This document shows, in pieces, positions 34,251 through 44,192 of a stretch of 64,000 nt of DNA. The stretch covers positions 1 to 64,000 of the forward strand of contig NZ_JAOQKC010000010.1 in NCBI RefSeq assembly GCF_025567165.1. Direction: 5' to 3'. The notes beneath the pieces were generated by a model. That model did not search any database. It saw nothing but the letters and a program-made list of their open reading frames with translations, and was not told the DNA's origin. The translations under genes were made by a program, and so were the position numbers. How positions within the stretch are numbered: the first letter of the stretch is position 1; every line of letters starts with the position of its first letter. Origin of the DNA: Laedolimicola ammoniilytica. GTDB lineage: Bacteria; Bacillota; Clostridia; Lachnospirales; Lachnospiraceae.

Positions 34251-35762
34251 ATGAAAAAGGGTAATGGAGGAATTCGTACGGTATTTACAGCGGGCGTTCT
34301 GCTTGTGCTGGTTATAGTGGCTGCGTGGACGCTGAAGCACAGAAAGGCGGACGAGCCTGCGGATGCAGAGATTAAGATAGAAACGCCGGTTTCAGAGGAA
34401 GAGGCGCCGGTGGAAGAAACAGCTCCGGCGGCGGAGCCGACGGTGGATCCGGCCGCAGAGCAGGCAGCTAAGGACGAAGCAGCCCGTCAGGAGCAGGAAA
34501 AGAGTACCTTCGTGACGGACTATGAGAGCGAACCGCTTCTGAATACCACTTCTATTAAATATCTGAGCCTGGAGGTGGGAGGAACCGACGATGAGATCCG
34601 CCTCAACTGGATGTCCCCCAGTGGAAGTGCCGGACAGGTAAGCTGGTATACCGTGCAGGACGGGACATTTCAGATGGTGACGGCCCAGTGCAGCGCTTCC
34701 CAGACTATGCCTGGATATTATGTAAACAAAGCGACGGTGACCGGACTGCAGCCGGGAATGACCTATGCGTATAAGGTAGGAAATGACGCCGGAGGCTGGT
34801 CCCCGGAATACAAATATACCGTCCCGGAAGGGGATACCACCCATGGTTTTACGTTCCTGGTGGCCTCCGACGCGGAGATTGGCCAGGATGAGAAGAATGA
34901 TGTGCAGGTGTCCATCAACGACTGGGACAAGGTGGTGACCCGGCTTACCGATTATGTGCCGGAGGCGCAGTTCCTGGTTCATACAGGTGATCAGGTGTCC
35001 AGGTTTGGAGACGCGGGGGAGTATAGCGGATTTTTGGATCATCTGGGACTTTATAAGATTCCGCTGGCACCGGTGACCGGTAATCATGACGTAGCGAATG
35101 AGCAGATGGCCGAGGAGCTGGGCTATGGCGGCGGGCCATTCTTCTATGAACATTTCAATGTGCCGAACCGCTCGGAGGAGTACGGCATGAGCGAATACGA
35201 CAAGGATGGCGATTACTATTTCATCCGTGGAAATGCGCTCTTTATCGTGCTGAACAGTGTGACGGCCCAGGCGACTGATACTCACGAGGCATATGTGCCG
35301 AAGGTGATTGCGGAACATCCGGATACCAAATGGCGGATTCTCATCCAGCATTATCCGGCCTACAGCAGCGTGGCAAGATATCAGGAACAGATGGACAGCT
35401 GGATGCGCTATTCTCTGGGCTATATCTGTGAAGACAATGATATTGATCTGGTGCTGACCGGCCACGATTCGGTATATTCCAGATCCGCATTCACGAATCG
35501 GCGTTGTGAGAATTACGAGGGCTATGATTACGCGTCTGGCGGTATGGCAGTGAATCCGGAGGGAACCATGTATGTGGTCTGCGGAACCTCCAGCGGAAGC
35601 CTGTATCAGGCGGCGACGCCCAACGATCAGCTGGTCTTTCAGGGACAGCCGGAGGAGCCCATGGCTCTGCGGATCGATCTGACGGATACCGACCTTCATC
35701 TGCGGGCTTATACCGTAGACAACTGGACCGTCTACGATGAGTATACAATTCGCAAAGAATAG
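34251..35762 (+). CDS. Exported purple-acid-phosphatase-like metallophosphoesterase
   Basis: 503 residues from the ATG at 34251 behind AAAGAGGAG. An N-terminal membrane segment (TVFTAGVLLVLVIVAAWTL) leads into an acidic, Pro/Ala/Glu-rich spacer, then a fibronectin-III-like domain (EIRLNWMSPSGSAGQVSWYT), then the phosphatase. Metal motifs: ASDAEIG, HTGDQVSR, TGNHDV, LIQHYPAYSS and LTGHDSVYSR, the order of the calcineurin/PAP fold. The first Asp motif is D-A-E rather than D-x-H. It is probably anchored outside the cell and frees phosphate from organic esters. It is monocistronic. Confidence 0.88.
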   Translation: MKKGNGGIRTVFTAGVLLVLVIVAAWTLKHRKADEPADAEIKIETPVSEEEAPVEETAPAAEPTVDPAAEQAAKDEAARQEQEKSTFVTDYESEPLLNTTSIKYLSLEVGGTDDEIRLNWMSPSGSAGQVSWYTVQDGTFQMVTAQCSASQTMPGYYVNKATVTGLQPGMTYAYKVGNDAGGWSPEYKYTVPEGDTTHGFTFLVASDAEIGQDEKNDVQVSINDWDKVVTRLTDYVPEAQFLVHTGDQVSRFGDAGEYSGFLDHLGLYKIPLAPVTGNHDVANEQMAEELGYGGGPFFYEHFNVPNRSEEYGMSEYDKDGDYYFIRGNALFIVLNSVTAQATDTHEAYVPKVIAEHPDTKWRILIQHYPAYSSVARYQEQMDSWMRYSLGYICEDNDIDLVLTGHDSVYSRSAFTNRRCENYEGYDYASGGMAVNPEGTMYVVCGTSSGSLYQAATPNDQLVFQGQPEEPMALRIDLTDTDLHLRAYTVDNWTVYDEYTIRKE

Positions 35763-35772
35763 CGCAGAAACC

Positions 35773-35801
35773 TTGACAATCCGCGGAAAGACTGCTATAT
35801 T
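35773..35801 (+). promoter_or_regulatory. Promoter of the valS T-box leader
   Basis: TTGACA, a 17-base spacer and TATATT, 44 bases before the structured leader. Confidence 0.82.
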
Positions 35802-35844
35802 TACCTACAGTTAGACTGGAAAGAATAACGACATAATTCAAAGG

Positions 35845-36096
35845 CAGAGAAAAAGAGGAGTACGCGGGACATACGTCAAAAGAGAGGACAGCTCATAGGC
35901 TGAGAGGCTGTCGTGGAAGGGTCGCCTGCGGAAGGTAGCTTTGGAGCCGGAATGGTGAAACGGGAGCACAGAGTAGCCATTCACGCCTGACCAGCGTTAA
36001 AGGGTGAGAGATATGAGGCGGATTTTCGCTTCATAAGTAAGGTGGTACCGCGCACAAGCGCCCTTTCAGGATAAGAGAGGGCGCTTATTTTTTTTC
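35845..36096 (+). promoter_or_regulatory. T-box riboswitch of valS
   Basis: The T-box sequence AAGGTGGTACCGCG lies at 36039-36052. It is followed by a terminator (AAGCGCCCT at 36056-36064 against AGGGCGCTT at 36078-36086) and a long T run. Upstream is a large stem I. Uncharged tRNA-Val should pair with GGT-type bases of the T-box and prevent termination. Two valine codons lie where a specifier could be, GTA at 35935-35937 and GTC at 35921-35923; I cannot decide by eye. Confidence 0.95.
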
Positions 36097-36137
36097 GACT
36101 GGTTCAAGAAGCGAAAGAAAAATGAAGGAGGAACAGA

Positions 36138-38849
36138 ATGAAAGAGTTGGCAAAGACCTATGATCCCAAAGCAATGGAGGATCGTATTTACGGAGAGTGG
36201 CTGGAGAAAAAGTATTTCCATGCAGAGGTGGATCGGAGTAAAAAACCGTTCACGATTGTCATGCCGCCTCCCAATATCACAGGAAAGCTGCACATGGGAC
36301 ACGCGCTGGACAATACCCTGCAGGATATCCTGATCCGTTACAAGAGAATGCAGGGCTACAATGCGCTGTGGATTCCGGGAACCGACCATGCTTCCATTTC
36401 CACAGAGGTTAAGGTCATCAACCAGCTGAAGTCGGAAGGCATCGATAAGAACGAGCTGGGCCGTGAGGGCTTCTTAAAGAGAACCTGGGAGTGGCGGGAA
36501 GAGTATGGCCGTACCATCGTAGATCAGCTGAAGAAGATTGGCTCCTCCTGCGACTGGGACAGAGAGCGCTTCACCATGGACGAGGGCTGCTCCAAGGCCG
36601 TACAGGAGGTATTCCTGCGCCTGCATAAGAAGGGCTATATCTACAAGGGCTCCCGTATCATCAACTGGTGTCCGGTCTGCAAGACCTCTATCTCTGACGC
36701 GGAGGTAGAGCATGAGGAGCAGGCAGGTCATTTCTGGCATATCAATTATCCAATCAAGGGCAGCGATAAGTTCGTCGAGATCGCTACCACCAGACCGGAG
36801 ACATTGCTTGGCGACAGTGCCCTGGCTGTGAATCCGGACGACGAGCGCTATAAAGATATCGTAGGTAAGACCGTGATCCTGCCGCTGGTAGGCCGCGAGA
36901 TTCCGGTCATCGCCGACGCATACGTAGATAAGGAGTTCGGTACCGGCGTGGTTAAGATTACCCCGGCGCACGACCCCAACGATTTCGAGGTAGGAAAGCG
37001 TCATAACCTGCCGGAGATCAATATTCTGAACGACGACGCAACCATCAATGAGAACGGCGGCAAGTACGCAGGCATGGATCGCTACGAGGCCCGCAAGGTC
37101 ATGGTAGAGGAACTGAAGGAGCAGGGTCTGCTGGTGAAGGTGGTAGACCATGTCCATAACGTAGGAACCCACGACCGCTGCGGCACCACTGTTGAGCCCA
37201 TGATCAAGCAGCAGTGGTTCGTAAAGATGGAGGAAATGGCAAAGCCAGCTATCGAGGCCATCAAGAACGGCGATCTGACTTTCGTGCCGGAGCGCTTCGA
37301 CAAGACGTATCTGCACTGGCTGGAGAATATCCGCGACTGGTGTATTTCCCGTCAGCTCTGGTGGGGACACCGGATTCCGGCTTATTATTGCGACGACTGC
37401 GGCGAGATCGTGGTAGACCGGGAGATGCCGAAGGTGTGTCCGAAGTGCGGCGGAACCCATTTCACACAGGATCCGGATACCCTGGATACCTGGTTCTCCT
37501 CTGCGCTGTGGCCCTTCTCTACCCTGGGCTGGCCGGAGAACACAGAGGATCTGGACTACTTCTACCCCACCGATGTGCTGGTAACCGGATACGATATCAT
37601 CTTCTTCTGGGTCATCCGTATGGTATTCTCAGGCTATGAGCAGACCGGAAAGTGTCCGTTCCATCATGTACTGATTCACGGACTGGTGCGGGATTCCCTG
37701 GGACGGAAGATGAGTAAGTCTCTGGGAAATGGTATCGACCCGCTGGAGATCATCGATCAGTATGGCGCAGACGCCCTGCGTTTCACCCTGGTTACCGGCA
37801 ACGCGCCCGGCAACGACATGCGTTTCTATATGGAGCGTGTGGAGGCCAGCCGTAACTTTGCCAACAAGATCTGGAACGCTTCCCGTTTTATCATGATGAA
37901 CGTGACTGCTCTGAAGGAAAATGAGCACGAGCAGAGCGAGTATTCATTTTCAACGGAGCAGTCAGCGACGGACCGCAGGTCTGGAGCTTGCGTAAAAGAA
38001 ATGGATCTCACACAGCTCACCGGCGCGGACAAGTGGATTCTGTCCAAGGTCAACACCCTGGCACAGGATGTGACGGCGAACATGGACAAGTTTGAGCTGG
38101 GTATCGCCGTTCAGAAGCTCTACGACTTCATCTGGGAGGAGTTCTGCGACTGGTACATCGAGATGGTGAAGCCCCGTCTCTATAATGAAGAGGATCAGAC
38201 CAAGGCGGCGGCTCTGTGGACTCTGAAGACTGTTCTGACCAACGCCCTGAAGCTTCTGCATCCGTACATGCCGTTCATCACCGAGGAGATTTACCGCAAC
38301 CTGACCGGAGAGGAGTCCATCATGATTTCCGCATGGCCGGAGTTTAAGGAGGAGTGGAGCTTCCAGAAGGAAGAGGCTGAGGTAGAGCTGATCAAAGAGG
38401 CCGTTCGTTCCATCCGTAACGTGCGTTCTTCCATGAACGTACCGCCCAGCAAGAAGGCTCACGTGATCGTAGTATCCGAGAAGCCGCAGGTGCGGGAGGT
38501 ATTTGAGGGCAGCAAGGCCTTCTTCGGTACCTTAAGCTATGCGAGCCAGGTGACGGTTCAGGAGGATAAGAGCGGTATCGGTGAGGATGCGGTTTCCGCG
38601 CTGATTCCGGACGCAGCCGTTTATATGCCCTTTGCGGAGCTGGTAGATCTGGAAAAAGAGATTGAGCGTTTGAAGAAAGAGGAGGAGCGTCTGACGAAGG
38701 AGCTGGCCCGTGTGAACGGTATGCTCAGCAATGAGAAGTTCATCAGCAAGGCACCCCAGAGCAAGATTGACGAGGAGAAAGAGAAGCTGGAGAAGTACAC
38801 CCAGATGATGAATCAGGTGAAGGAACATCTCGCAGCGCTTGTGAAATAA
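36138..38849 (+). CDS. valS: Valyl-tRNA synthetase
   Basis: 903 residues. Class I synthetase: HIGH-type PNITGKLHMGHAL near 35-47, KMSKS in GRKMSKSLGNG near 523-533, editing domain between them, and a C-terminal coiled coil (LEKEIERLKKEEERLTKEL) that grips tRNA-Val. A zinc-ribbon-like CDDCGEI...CPKCGG is near 420-445. Between the catalytic core and the anticodon domain (about 594-625) is a stretch of some 30 residues rich in Ser, Glu and Arg (including EQSATDRRSGACVKE) that I do not expect there. Regulated by the T-box upstream. Confidence 0.97.
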   Translation: MKELAKTYDPKAMEDRIYGEWLEKKYFHAEVDRSKKPFTIVMPPPNITGKLHMGHALDNTLQDILIRYKRMQGYNALWIPGTDHASISTEVKVINQLKSEGIDKNELGREGFLKRTWEWREEYGRTIVDQLKKIGSSCDWDRERFTMDEGCSKAVQEVFLRLHKKGYIYKGSRIINWCPVCKTSISDAEVEHEEQAGHFWHINYPIKGSDKFVEIATTRPETLLGDSALAVNPDDERYKDIVGKTVILPLVGREIPVIADAYVDKEFGTGVVKITPAHDPNDFEVGKRHNLPEINILNDDATINENGGKYAGMDRYEARKVMVEELKEQGLLVKVVDHVHNVGTHDRCGTTVEPMIKQQWFVKMEEMAKPAIEAIKNGDLTFVPERFDKTYLHWLENIRDWCISRQLWWGHRIPAYYCDDCGEIVVDREMPKVCPKCGGTHFTQDPDTLDTWFSSALWPFSTLGWPENTEDLDYFYPTDVLVTGYDIIFFWVIRMVFSGYEQTGKCPFHHVLIHGLVRDSLGRKMSKSLGNGIDPLEIIDQYGADALRFTLVTGNAPGNDMRFYMERVEASRNFANKIWNASRFIMMNVTALKENEHEQSEYSFSTEQSATDRRSGACVKEMDLTQLTGADKWILSKVNTLAQDVTANMDKFELGIAVQKLYDFIWEEFCDWYIEMVKPRLYNEEDQTKAAALWTLKTVLTNALKLLHPYMPFITEEIYRNLTGEESIMISAWPEFKEEWSFQKEEAEVELIKEAVRSIRNVRSSMNVPPSKKAHVIVVSEKPQVREVFEGSKAFFGTLSYASQVTVQEDKSGIGEDAVSALIPDAAVYMPFAELVDLEKEIERLKKEEERLTKELARVNGMLSNEKFISKAPQSKIDEEKEKLEKYTQMMNQVKEHLAALVK

Positions 38850-38864
38850 GATAGAGAGGAATTT

Positions 38865-41111
38865 ATGAAAAAGTTTTTACAAAAAGGAAAGGCCTGCGGC
38901 GTAGCGGTGAAGCGATTCATCGGGCGCTGTGGCGCTTTTCTGAGAAAGTGGAGTGAGGGGTGCAGCAGTCGTATGGAGAAGCCGGTGGCAATCGCGAACC
39001 GGTTTTCCCTGGTGCTTCATGCGGTCATGTCTGCAGGAATCTATTTCATTATGGAAGCCATGTCCCGCCATTCGGTGGTGGAGGCCTGGAACTTCCTGAT
39101 TGGAAGTCCGAAGGTATTTGCCTATAATACCTTTATGATTTTCATGACCTTTATGCTGGTGTATCTGTTCCGGAGACGTATTTTTGTGCGTCTTCTGATT
39201 ACGGCCTTCTGGATCTACCTGGGCTATATGAACGGAACGATCCTGAGCAGCCGCGTCACGCCGTTTACCGGACAGGATCTGCATCTGATTACCGACGCGC
39301 TGGACGTGGTAGGTCTGTATATGTCGCCGATAAAGCTGATTACCCAGGTGGGCGGCGTGCTGCTGGCTATCGCCGCGTTGGTGCTTTTGTGGAGATATGC
39401 GCCGAAGTACCAGAAAAAGATTAAGTGGCCCTTAAGCATTGCAGGCGTGGTGATTGTGCCGATTCTGTTTGCGGGAACCACGAAGCTCTGCCTGGAACAG
39501 CGCGTGTTGTCCACTTATTTTGGAAATATTGCCTTCGCTTACCAGGACTATGGCCTGCCCTACTGCTTCTTCTGCAGCCTGCTGGCTACTGGTATGAGCG
39601 AGCCTTATGACTATTCCCAGGAGACCATCGACAAGATCGTGGAGGATGACAAGCAGGTGGCTCTCAGTGAGGACAATGATACAGAGAAGCCTAATATCCT
39701 GATGCTGCAGCTGGAAACCTTTTTCGATCCGACTACCGTAGAATGGCTGGAATTTTCCGAGGATCCCATTCCGAATTTCCACCGTCTGATGGAGGAGTAT
39801 TCTTCAGGCGCGTACAAGGTACCGTCTGTGGGAGCCGGAACGGCCAATACAGAGTTCGAATCCATCACCGGCATGAACCTGCGGTATTTCGGACCGGGCG
39901 AGTATCCGTATAAGACTATTTTGAAGAAGACTACCTGTGAGAGCGTGGCTTACGACCTGCGGAGCATCGGCTACGCGACCCACGCTATTCACAATAACAA
40001 GGCGACTTTCTACAGCCGTGCGGATGTCTTCAAGAACCTGGGCTTCGACACCTATACGTCCAAGGAGTATATGGACGTCACCAACACCACAGCCAACGGC
40101 TGGCTGAAGGATGAGATTCTGGTGGACCAGATCCTGGACAACCTGAAATCCACGGCCCGTCAGGACTTTATCTACACCATTTCCGTGCAGGGACACGGAG
40201 AATATCCCACGGAGAAAGTGCTGGAGGATCCGGCTATTAAGGTTACCGGCGCCGCCACCGAAGAGAAGAATAATCAGTGGGAATATTATGTAAATCAGCT
40301 CCATGAGATGGATCAGTTCGTGGCAGATCTGATTGACGCCCTGGACAATTTCGGCGAGAAATATGTGCTTGTGATGTACGGCGATCATCTGCCGACCCTG
40401 GGACTGACCGTAGAGGACGTGAGCAACCGCTACCTCTTTGATACCAGCTATGTGATTGTAGATAATATGGGGCTGGAGAAGGTGGATCAGACTCTTTGCT
40501 CTTACCAGATCGCCGCTGAGGTGCTGGACAAGGTGAATATCCATACCGGAACCATGATGCAGTACCACCAGAACCGCCGCAAGTCCAAATGGTACTTACA
40601 GGACATGGAGCTTCTGCAGTACGATCTGCTCTATGGTAAGAAATATGCCTACGGCGACGACGGCACCACGCCCTTTGAAACCATCGATATGAAGATGGGA
40701 ATCCATCAGCCGGAGATCACGAGGGTGATTTCCCTGCCCGATGAAAATAAGGTGTATGTATTTGGCAGCAACTTTACGACGGCAAGTAAGATCTACATCA
40801 ATGACGAGTGGCAGAATACAAAATTTATCAGCAATCATGTATTGCAGGTAAAGAAGGCGAAGCTGACCGAGGACGCACTGGTGTCCGTGAAGCAGCTGGC
40901 GCCGGGCAAGGCAAAACGAGTCTTAAGTGAAGGCAATACTATGATGTATGTGCCTCCGGTGGCGGAAGAAGAAACCGGGGAGACGGACGGGACCGGTGAA
41001 AGTACCGACACGGAAGAAACCGGCGAGACCACCGATACGACAGAGGCAACCAATGAGACCGGCACTGCGCCGGCAGACAGCGAAGCAGAAGGGACGGGAA
41101 CTGCAAAATGA
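38865..41111 (+). CDS. LTA synthase-family (LtaS-like) sulfatase-fold enzyme
   Basis: 748 residues. An N-terminal membrane part of about five helices (44-210) is followed by the extracellular sulfatase-like domain. Metal-site Glu284 is in LQLETFFD, the nucleophile Thr326 in GAGTANTEF, and VMYGDHLPTLG near 488-498 supplies further metal ligands. This family adds glycerol-phosphate units to lipoteichoic acid or related polymers. After the catalytic domain comes an IPT/TIG-like beta domain (KVYVFGSNFTTASKIYIND) and then a tail of about 45 residues made almost only of Glu, Thr, Gly and Asp. The tail is not part of classical LtaS. It overlaps folC by ATGA. Confidence 0.88.
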   Translation: MKKFLQKGKACGVAVKRFIGRCGAFLRKWSEGCSSRMEKPVAIANRFSLVLHAVMSAGIYFIMEAMSRHSVVEAWNFLIGSPKVFAYNTFMIFMTFMLVYLFRRRIFVRLLITAFWIYLGYMNGTILSSRVTPFTGQDLHLITDALDVVGLYMSPIKLITQVGGVLLAIAALVLLWRYAPKYQKKIKWPLSIAGVVIVPILFAGTTKLCLEQRVLSTYFGNIAFAYQDYGLPYCFFCSLLATGMSEPYDYSQETIDKIVEDDKQVALSEDNDTEKPNILMLQLETFFDPTTVEWLEFSEDPIPNFHRLMEEYSSGAYKVPSVGAGTANTEFESITGMNLRYFGPGEYPYKTILKKTTCESVAYDLRSIGYATHAIHNNKATFYSRADVFKNLGFDTYTSKEYMDVTNTTANGWLKDEILVDQILDNLKSTARQDFIYTISVQGHGEYPTEKVLEDPAIKVTGAATEEKNNQWEYYVNQLHEMDQFVADLIDALDNFGEKYVLVMYGDHLPTLGLTVEDVSNRYLFDTSYVIVDNMGLEKVDQTLCSYQIAAEVLDKVNIHTGTMMQYHQNRRKSKWYLQDMELLQYDLLYGKKYAYGDDGTTPFETIDMKMGIHQPEITRVISLPDENKVYVFGSNFTTASKIYINDEWQNTKFISNHVLQVKKAKLTEDALVSVKQLAPGKAKRVLSEGNTMMYVPPVAEEETGETDGTGESTDTEETGETTDTTEATNETGTAPADSEAEGTGTAK

Positions 41112-42415
41112 TGACCTATCAGGAAGCTGTAGATTATATTGAGGAAACACCGAAATTTACGAAGAAAAATTCACTGGATCACACACGGGCCTTTTTAAAA
41201 AGGCTCGGGAGTCCGGAAAGTCGTATGAAGATTCTGCACGTGGCGGGAACCAACGGAAAGGGCTCCGTGTGTTCTTTCCTGGCCTCCATGCTCCACGCGG
41301 CGGGAAAGCGGACTGGTCTGTTCACATCTCCTCATCTGGTGGATATCAATGAGCGCTTCGTCATCGACGAGGAGCAGGTATCCGACGAGGCCTTCCTTAA
41401 GGCCTTTCATAAGGTGATGGACTGCGTAGGCGTCATGAAGGAGGAGGGTTATCCCCATCCCACGTATTTTGAGCTGCTGTTCCTGATTGGAATGGTGATT
41501 TTCAAGGAGGCAGGCGTGGAATACCTGGTGCTGGAGACAGGCCTGGGCGGACGCCTGGATGCGACCAACTCCGTAGCTCATCCGGTGGTGACCGTGCTGA
41601 CATCCATCAGCCTCGACCATACCGAGTATCTGGGCCATACCGTAGCGGCCATCGCGGGCGAGAAGGCAGGCATTATCAAAGAAGGTGTTCCGGTGATCTA
41701 CGACGCGTCCTGTAAGGAATCTGAGGAGGTCATTCTGGCTAAGGCGCATGAGATGCACGCCCCGGCCTACGGTATCCGTCCCGACATGTATAAGATTTTG
41801 GGAGAGACCGAGAAAAGCATTGATTTTTCCATAGATTGTGGGTATTATGAAAGTATCAGTCTGTCCATATCCAGCGTGGCGGAATATCAGATGAAGAACG
41901 CCACAGAGGCCGTGACCGCCATCCGCGTGATGGATCGGGAAAAGGGCGAATTTACCGACGAGATGATCCGGAAAGGTATCTCCGGGATGCGCTGGCAGGG
42001 CAGAATGGAGACCGTGCTGCCGGGCGTCATCATCGACGGCGGCCACAATGAAGCGGGCGTGGAGGAGTTTGTAAAGACCGCGAAGCGTCTGGAGAAGGAC
42101 TACCCTGTGACACTCCTGTTTGCGGCTGTGGGAGACAAGGATTACCGCCATATGATCGAGACCATTTGCAGGGAACTGCGTCTGGAACGCGTCATCGTGA
42201 CAGAGGTGGGCGGCTACCGCAGCGTGGATGTGAAGGAGCCGAAGGGGCTGTTTGAGCAGTTCGGACAGAAAGAGATAAAGGCGATTCCCGATGTGAAGGA
42301 AGCGTTTGAAGAGGCACTGAGAGAAAAGGGAGACGGCATCCTGTTTTGCGTAGGATCCCTGTATCTGGTAGGGAGCATAAAGAAAATATTACGGGACAAG
42401 GAGGACGGCAAATGA
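41108..42415 (+). CDS. folC: Folylpolyglutamate synthase / dihydrofolate synthase
   Basis: 435 residues. Mur-ligase-like ATP-dependent enzyme that adds glutamate to folates. P-loop GTNGKGSVCSF near 45-55, the LETGLGGRLDATN block near 140-152, and HPVVTVLTSISLDHTEYLG after it. The second domain starts near RWQGRMETVLPGVIIDGGHN. The ATG overlaps the LtaS-like stop codon and the next small gene overlaps its own stop, so three genes are translationally coupled. Confidence 0.95.
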   Translation: MMTYQEAVDYIEETPKFTKKNSLDHTRAFLKRLGSPESRMKILHVAGTNGKGSVCSFLASMLHAAGKRTGLFTSPHLVDINERFVIDEEQVSDEAFLKAFHKVMDCVGVMKEEGYPHPTYFELLFLIGMVIFKEAGVEYLVLETGLGGRLDATNSVAHPVVTVLTSISLDHTEYLGHTVAAIAGEKAGIIKEGVPVIYDASCKESEEVILAKAHEMHAPAYGIRPDMYKILGETEKSIDFSIDCGYYESISLSISSVAEYQMKNATEAVTAIRVMDREKGEFTDEMIRKGISGMRWQGRMETVLPGVIIDGGHNEAGVEEFVKTAKRLEKDYPVTLLFAAVGDKDYRHMIETICRELRLERVIVTEVGGYRSVDVKEPKGLFEQFGQKEIKAIPDVKEAFEEALREKGDGILFCVGSLYLVGSIKKILRDKEDGK

Positions 42416-42561
42416 TTGATTTTGAAGAAGAACTGAAGAAATTTCACCCGAGCCTGGAAGTGGAGCAGGTGGAGGACAATGTATACAAGAACAAGCCCAA
42501 GGACATGTCGGACCTGCTTGACGAGATGCTGAAAGAGATGAAGGGCGGCCGCCGCCAGTAA
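42412..42561 (+). CDS. Small acidic/basic protein of unknown function
   Basis: 49 residues, starting ATGA-overlapped with folC and behind AAGGAGGA. It opens MIDFEEELKKFHPSLEVEQ and closes with a helix DMSDLLDEMLKEMKGGRRQ. No domain recognised. The good ribosome site, tight coupling and helical C-terminus suggest a real small gene, followed 30 bases later by the TPR protein gene. Confidence 0.7.
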   Translation: MIDFEEELKKFHPSLEVEQVEDNVYKNKPKDMSDLLDEMLKEMKGGRRQ

Positions 42562-42591
42562 CCGGAACCGCAGATATCATAGGAGGAATTT

Positions 42592-44091
42592 ATGCGCTGT
42601 ATTAAATGTGGAGCGACACTTACGGATCCGGAATACTGCAGCTCCTGCGGAACGGAGATTCATGTATACGATAAAATCATAAGGCTGTCCAATACCTGGT
42701 ATAATTTGGGATTGGAGAAGGCGAAGGCGCGGAATCTGTCCGGAGCCATGGAGGATCTGCGCTACAGCCTGGAACTGAATAAGCACAATATACCTGCGAG
42801 AAATCTGTTGGGTCTGGTCTACTATGAGGTGGGCGAGGTGGTATCCGCCCTGACCGAGTGGATCATCAGCAAGAACCTGGAGCCGGAGAAGAATATCGCC
42901 GACGAGTATATCAATGCGATTCAGGCGAATCCGGCCAGACTGGAGACCATCAACCAGACCATTAAGAAATACAACCAGTCTCTGCTGTACTGTCAGCAGG
43001 GCAGTGAGGATCTGGCCATCATCCAGCTGAAAAAGGTACTGTCCCTGAACCCGAATCTGGTGAAGGCGCACCAGCTGCTGGCGCTCCTGTACATCCGAAC
43101 TGAGGAGTATGAGCGGGCAGGCAGAGAGCTGAAGCGGGCTCTGGCCATCGACAAGACCGACAATATCTCCCTGCATTATCAGGCGGAGTTGGAGACTCTG
43201 GCGGGCAAGGCCGTGAGCCGCGGACAAAAGCCTGAAGGGCAGAAGGACAATAAGGGAAATAAGAGCAAGGATCCGGATATTATCTCCTATACCAGCGGCA
43301 ATGAGACCATCATCATGCCGGCGACTTACAAGGAAAACACCGGCGTCAATGTGGTGCTGAATATCTTCATCGGCCTGGTGGTCGGTGTGGCGCTGATGTG
43401 GTTCCTGGCGGTTCCGGCCAAGGTGCGTTCCGTGCGGAGCGAGACGGCGGCCCAGATCCGGGAATACAGCGATCAGATCACGGCGAAGCAGACCGAGATT
43501 AGCAGCCTGCAGAGCCAGCTGGACGCGCTGAACGGCACGGGAGAGGACGGCGCGGAGGATACAGCTGAGACCCCTGGCGGCAGCTATGAGCAGCTGATCG
43601 ACGCCTATACCAGTTTCCAGGCGGGCGATACAGACACCGCCACATCCATACTGGACAATGTGAATGCAGACGATCTGTCGGACAACGCCAGGGCGATCTA
43701 CAATCAGATGTATGGAAGTCTCCATGCGGATGATGTGAAGAACCTGTATGACGCTGGTTCCGCGGCCTACGACGCGAAAAACTACGAGGAGGCTGTAACC
43801 AATCTGGCCCAGGTCGTAAGCATGGATGAAAAATACGACAACGGCTATGCCGTGTACTATCTGGCACGGTCCTACGAGGCCCTGCAGCAGAACGACCAGG
43901 CGGTCGTGATGTTCCAGAAGTTCCTGGACAATTTCCCGGGAACCTCCCGGGCGAAGTACTGCACCAGCGCCATCGCGCGGCTGGGCGGACAGGTGCAGAC
44001 CCAGCCCCAGACTCCTGCGGCGGATACGACGACGCAGCAGGATCAGGGAACACAGGATCAGGCGGCCCAGGACGCGGCAGTGCAGCAGTAG
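42592..44091 (+). CDS. Membrane-anchored TPR protein with N-terminal zinc ribbon
   Basis: 499 residues. A zinc ribbon (MRCIKCGATLTDPEYCSSCG: C3, C6, C16, C19) is followed by TPR-like helical repeats (about 36-200), a basic linker, and one membrane helix (NVVLNIFIGLVVGVALMWFL near 252-271). Outside the membrane lie a short coiled coil (AQIREYSDQITAKQTEISSL) and a second set of TPR-like repeats. The tail is Gln-rich. This inside-zinc-ribbon, outside-TPR layout suggests a scaffold at the envelope; the partner is unknown. It follows folC and the 49-aa gene in one operon and ends before a clear terminator. Confidence 0.8.
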   Translation: MRCIKCGATLTDPEYCSSCGTEIHVYDKIIRLSNTWYNLGLEKAKARNLSGAMEDLRYSLELNKHNIPARNLLGLVYYEVGEVVSALTEWIISKNLEPEKNIADEYINAIQANPARLETINQTIKKYNQSLLYCQQGSEDLAIIQLKKVLSLNPNLVKAHQLLALLYIRTEEYERAGRELKRALAIDKTDNISLHYQAELETLAGKAVSRGQKPEGQKDNKGNKSKDPDIISYTSGNETIIMPATYKENTGVNVVLNIFIGLVVGVALMWFLAVPAKVRSVRSETAAQIREYSDQITAKQTEISSLQSQLDALNGTGEDGAEDTAETPGGSYEQLIDAYTSFQAGDTDTATSILDNVNADDLSDNARAIYNQMYGSLHADDVKNLYDAGSAAYDAKNYEEAVTNLAQVVSMDEKYDNGYAVYYLARSYEALQQNDQAVVMFQKFLDNFPGTSRAKYCTSAIARLGGQVQTQPQTPAADTTTQQDQGTQDQAAQDAAVQQ

Positions 44092-44146
44092 CGATACGCA
44101 GAACATAGATAACGGGCAGAAATACCCCAGATAAACCCTGAAGTGA

Positions 44147-44191
44147 GGGACATGGGAATTGACAGAAATGTCAGTTCCTGTGTCCTTTTTT
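44147..44191 (+). terminator. Terminator of the LtaS-folC-TPR operon
   Basis: GGACA...GGGAATTGACA pairs with TGTCAGTTCC...TGTCC around a GAAA loop, followed by six T residues. Confidence 0.88.
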
Positions 44192-44192
44192 G

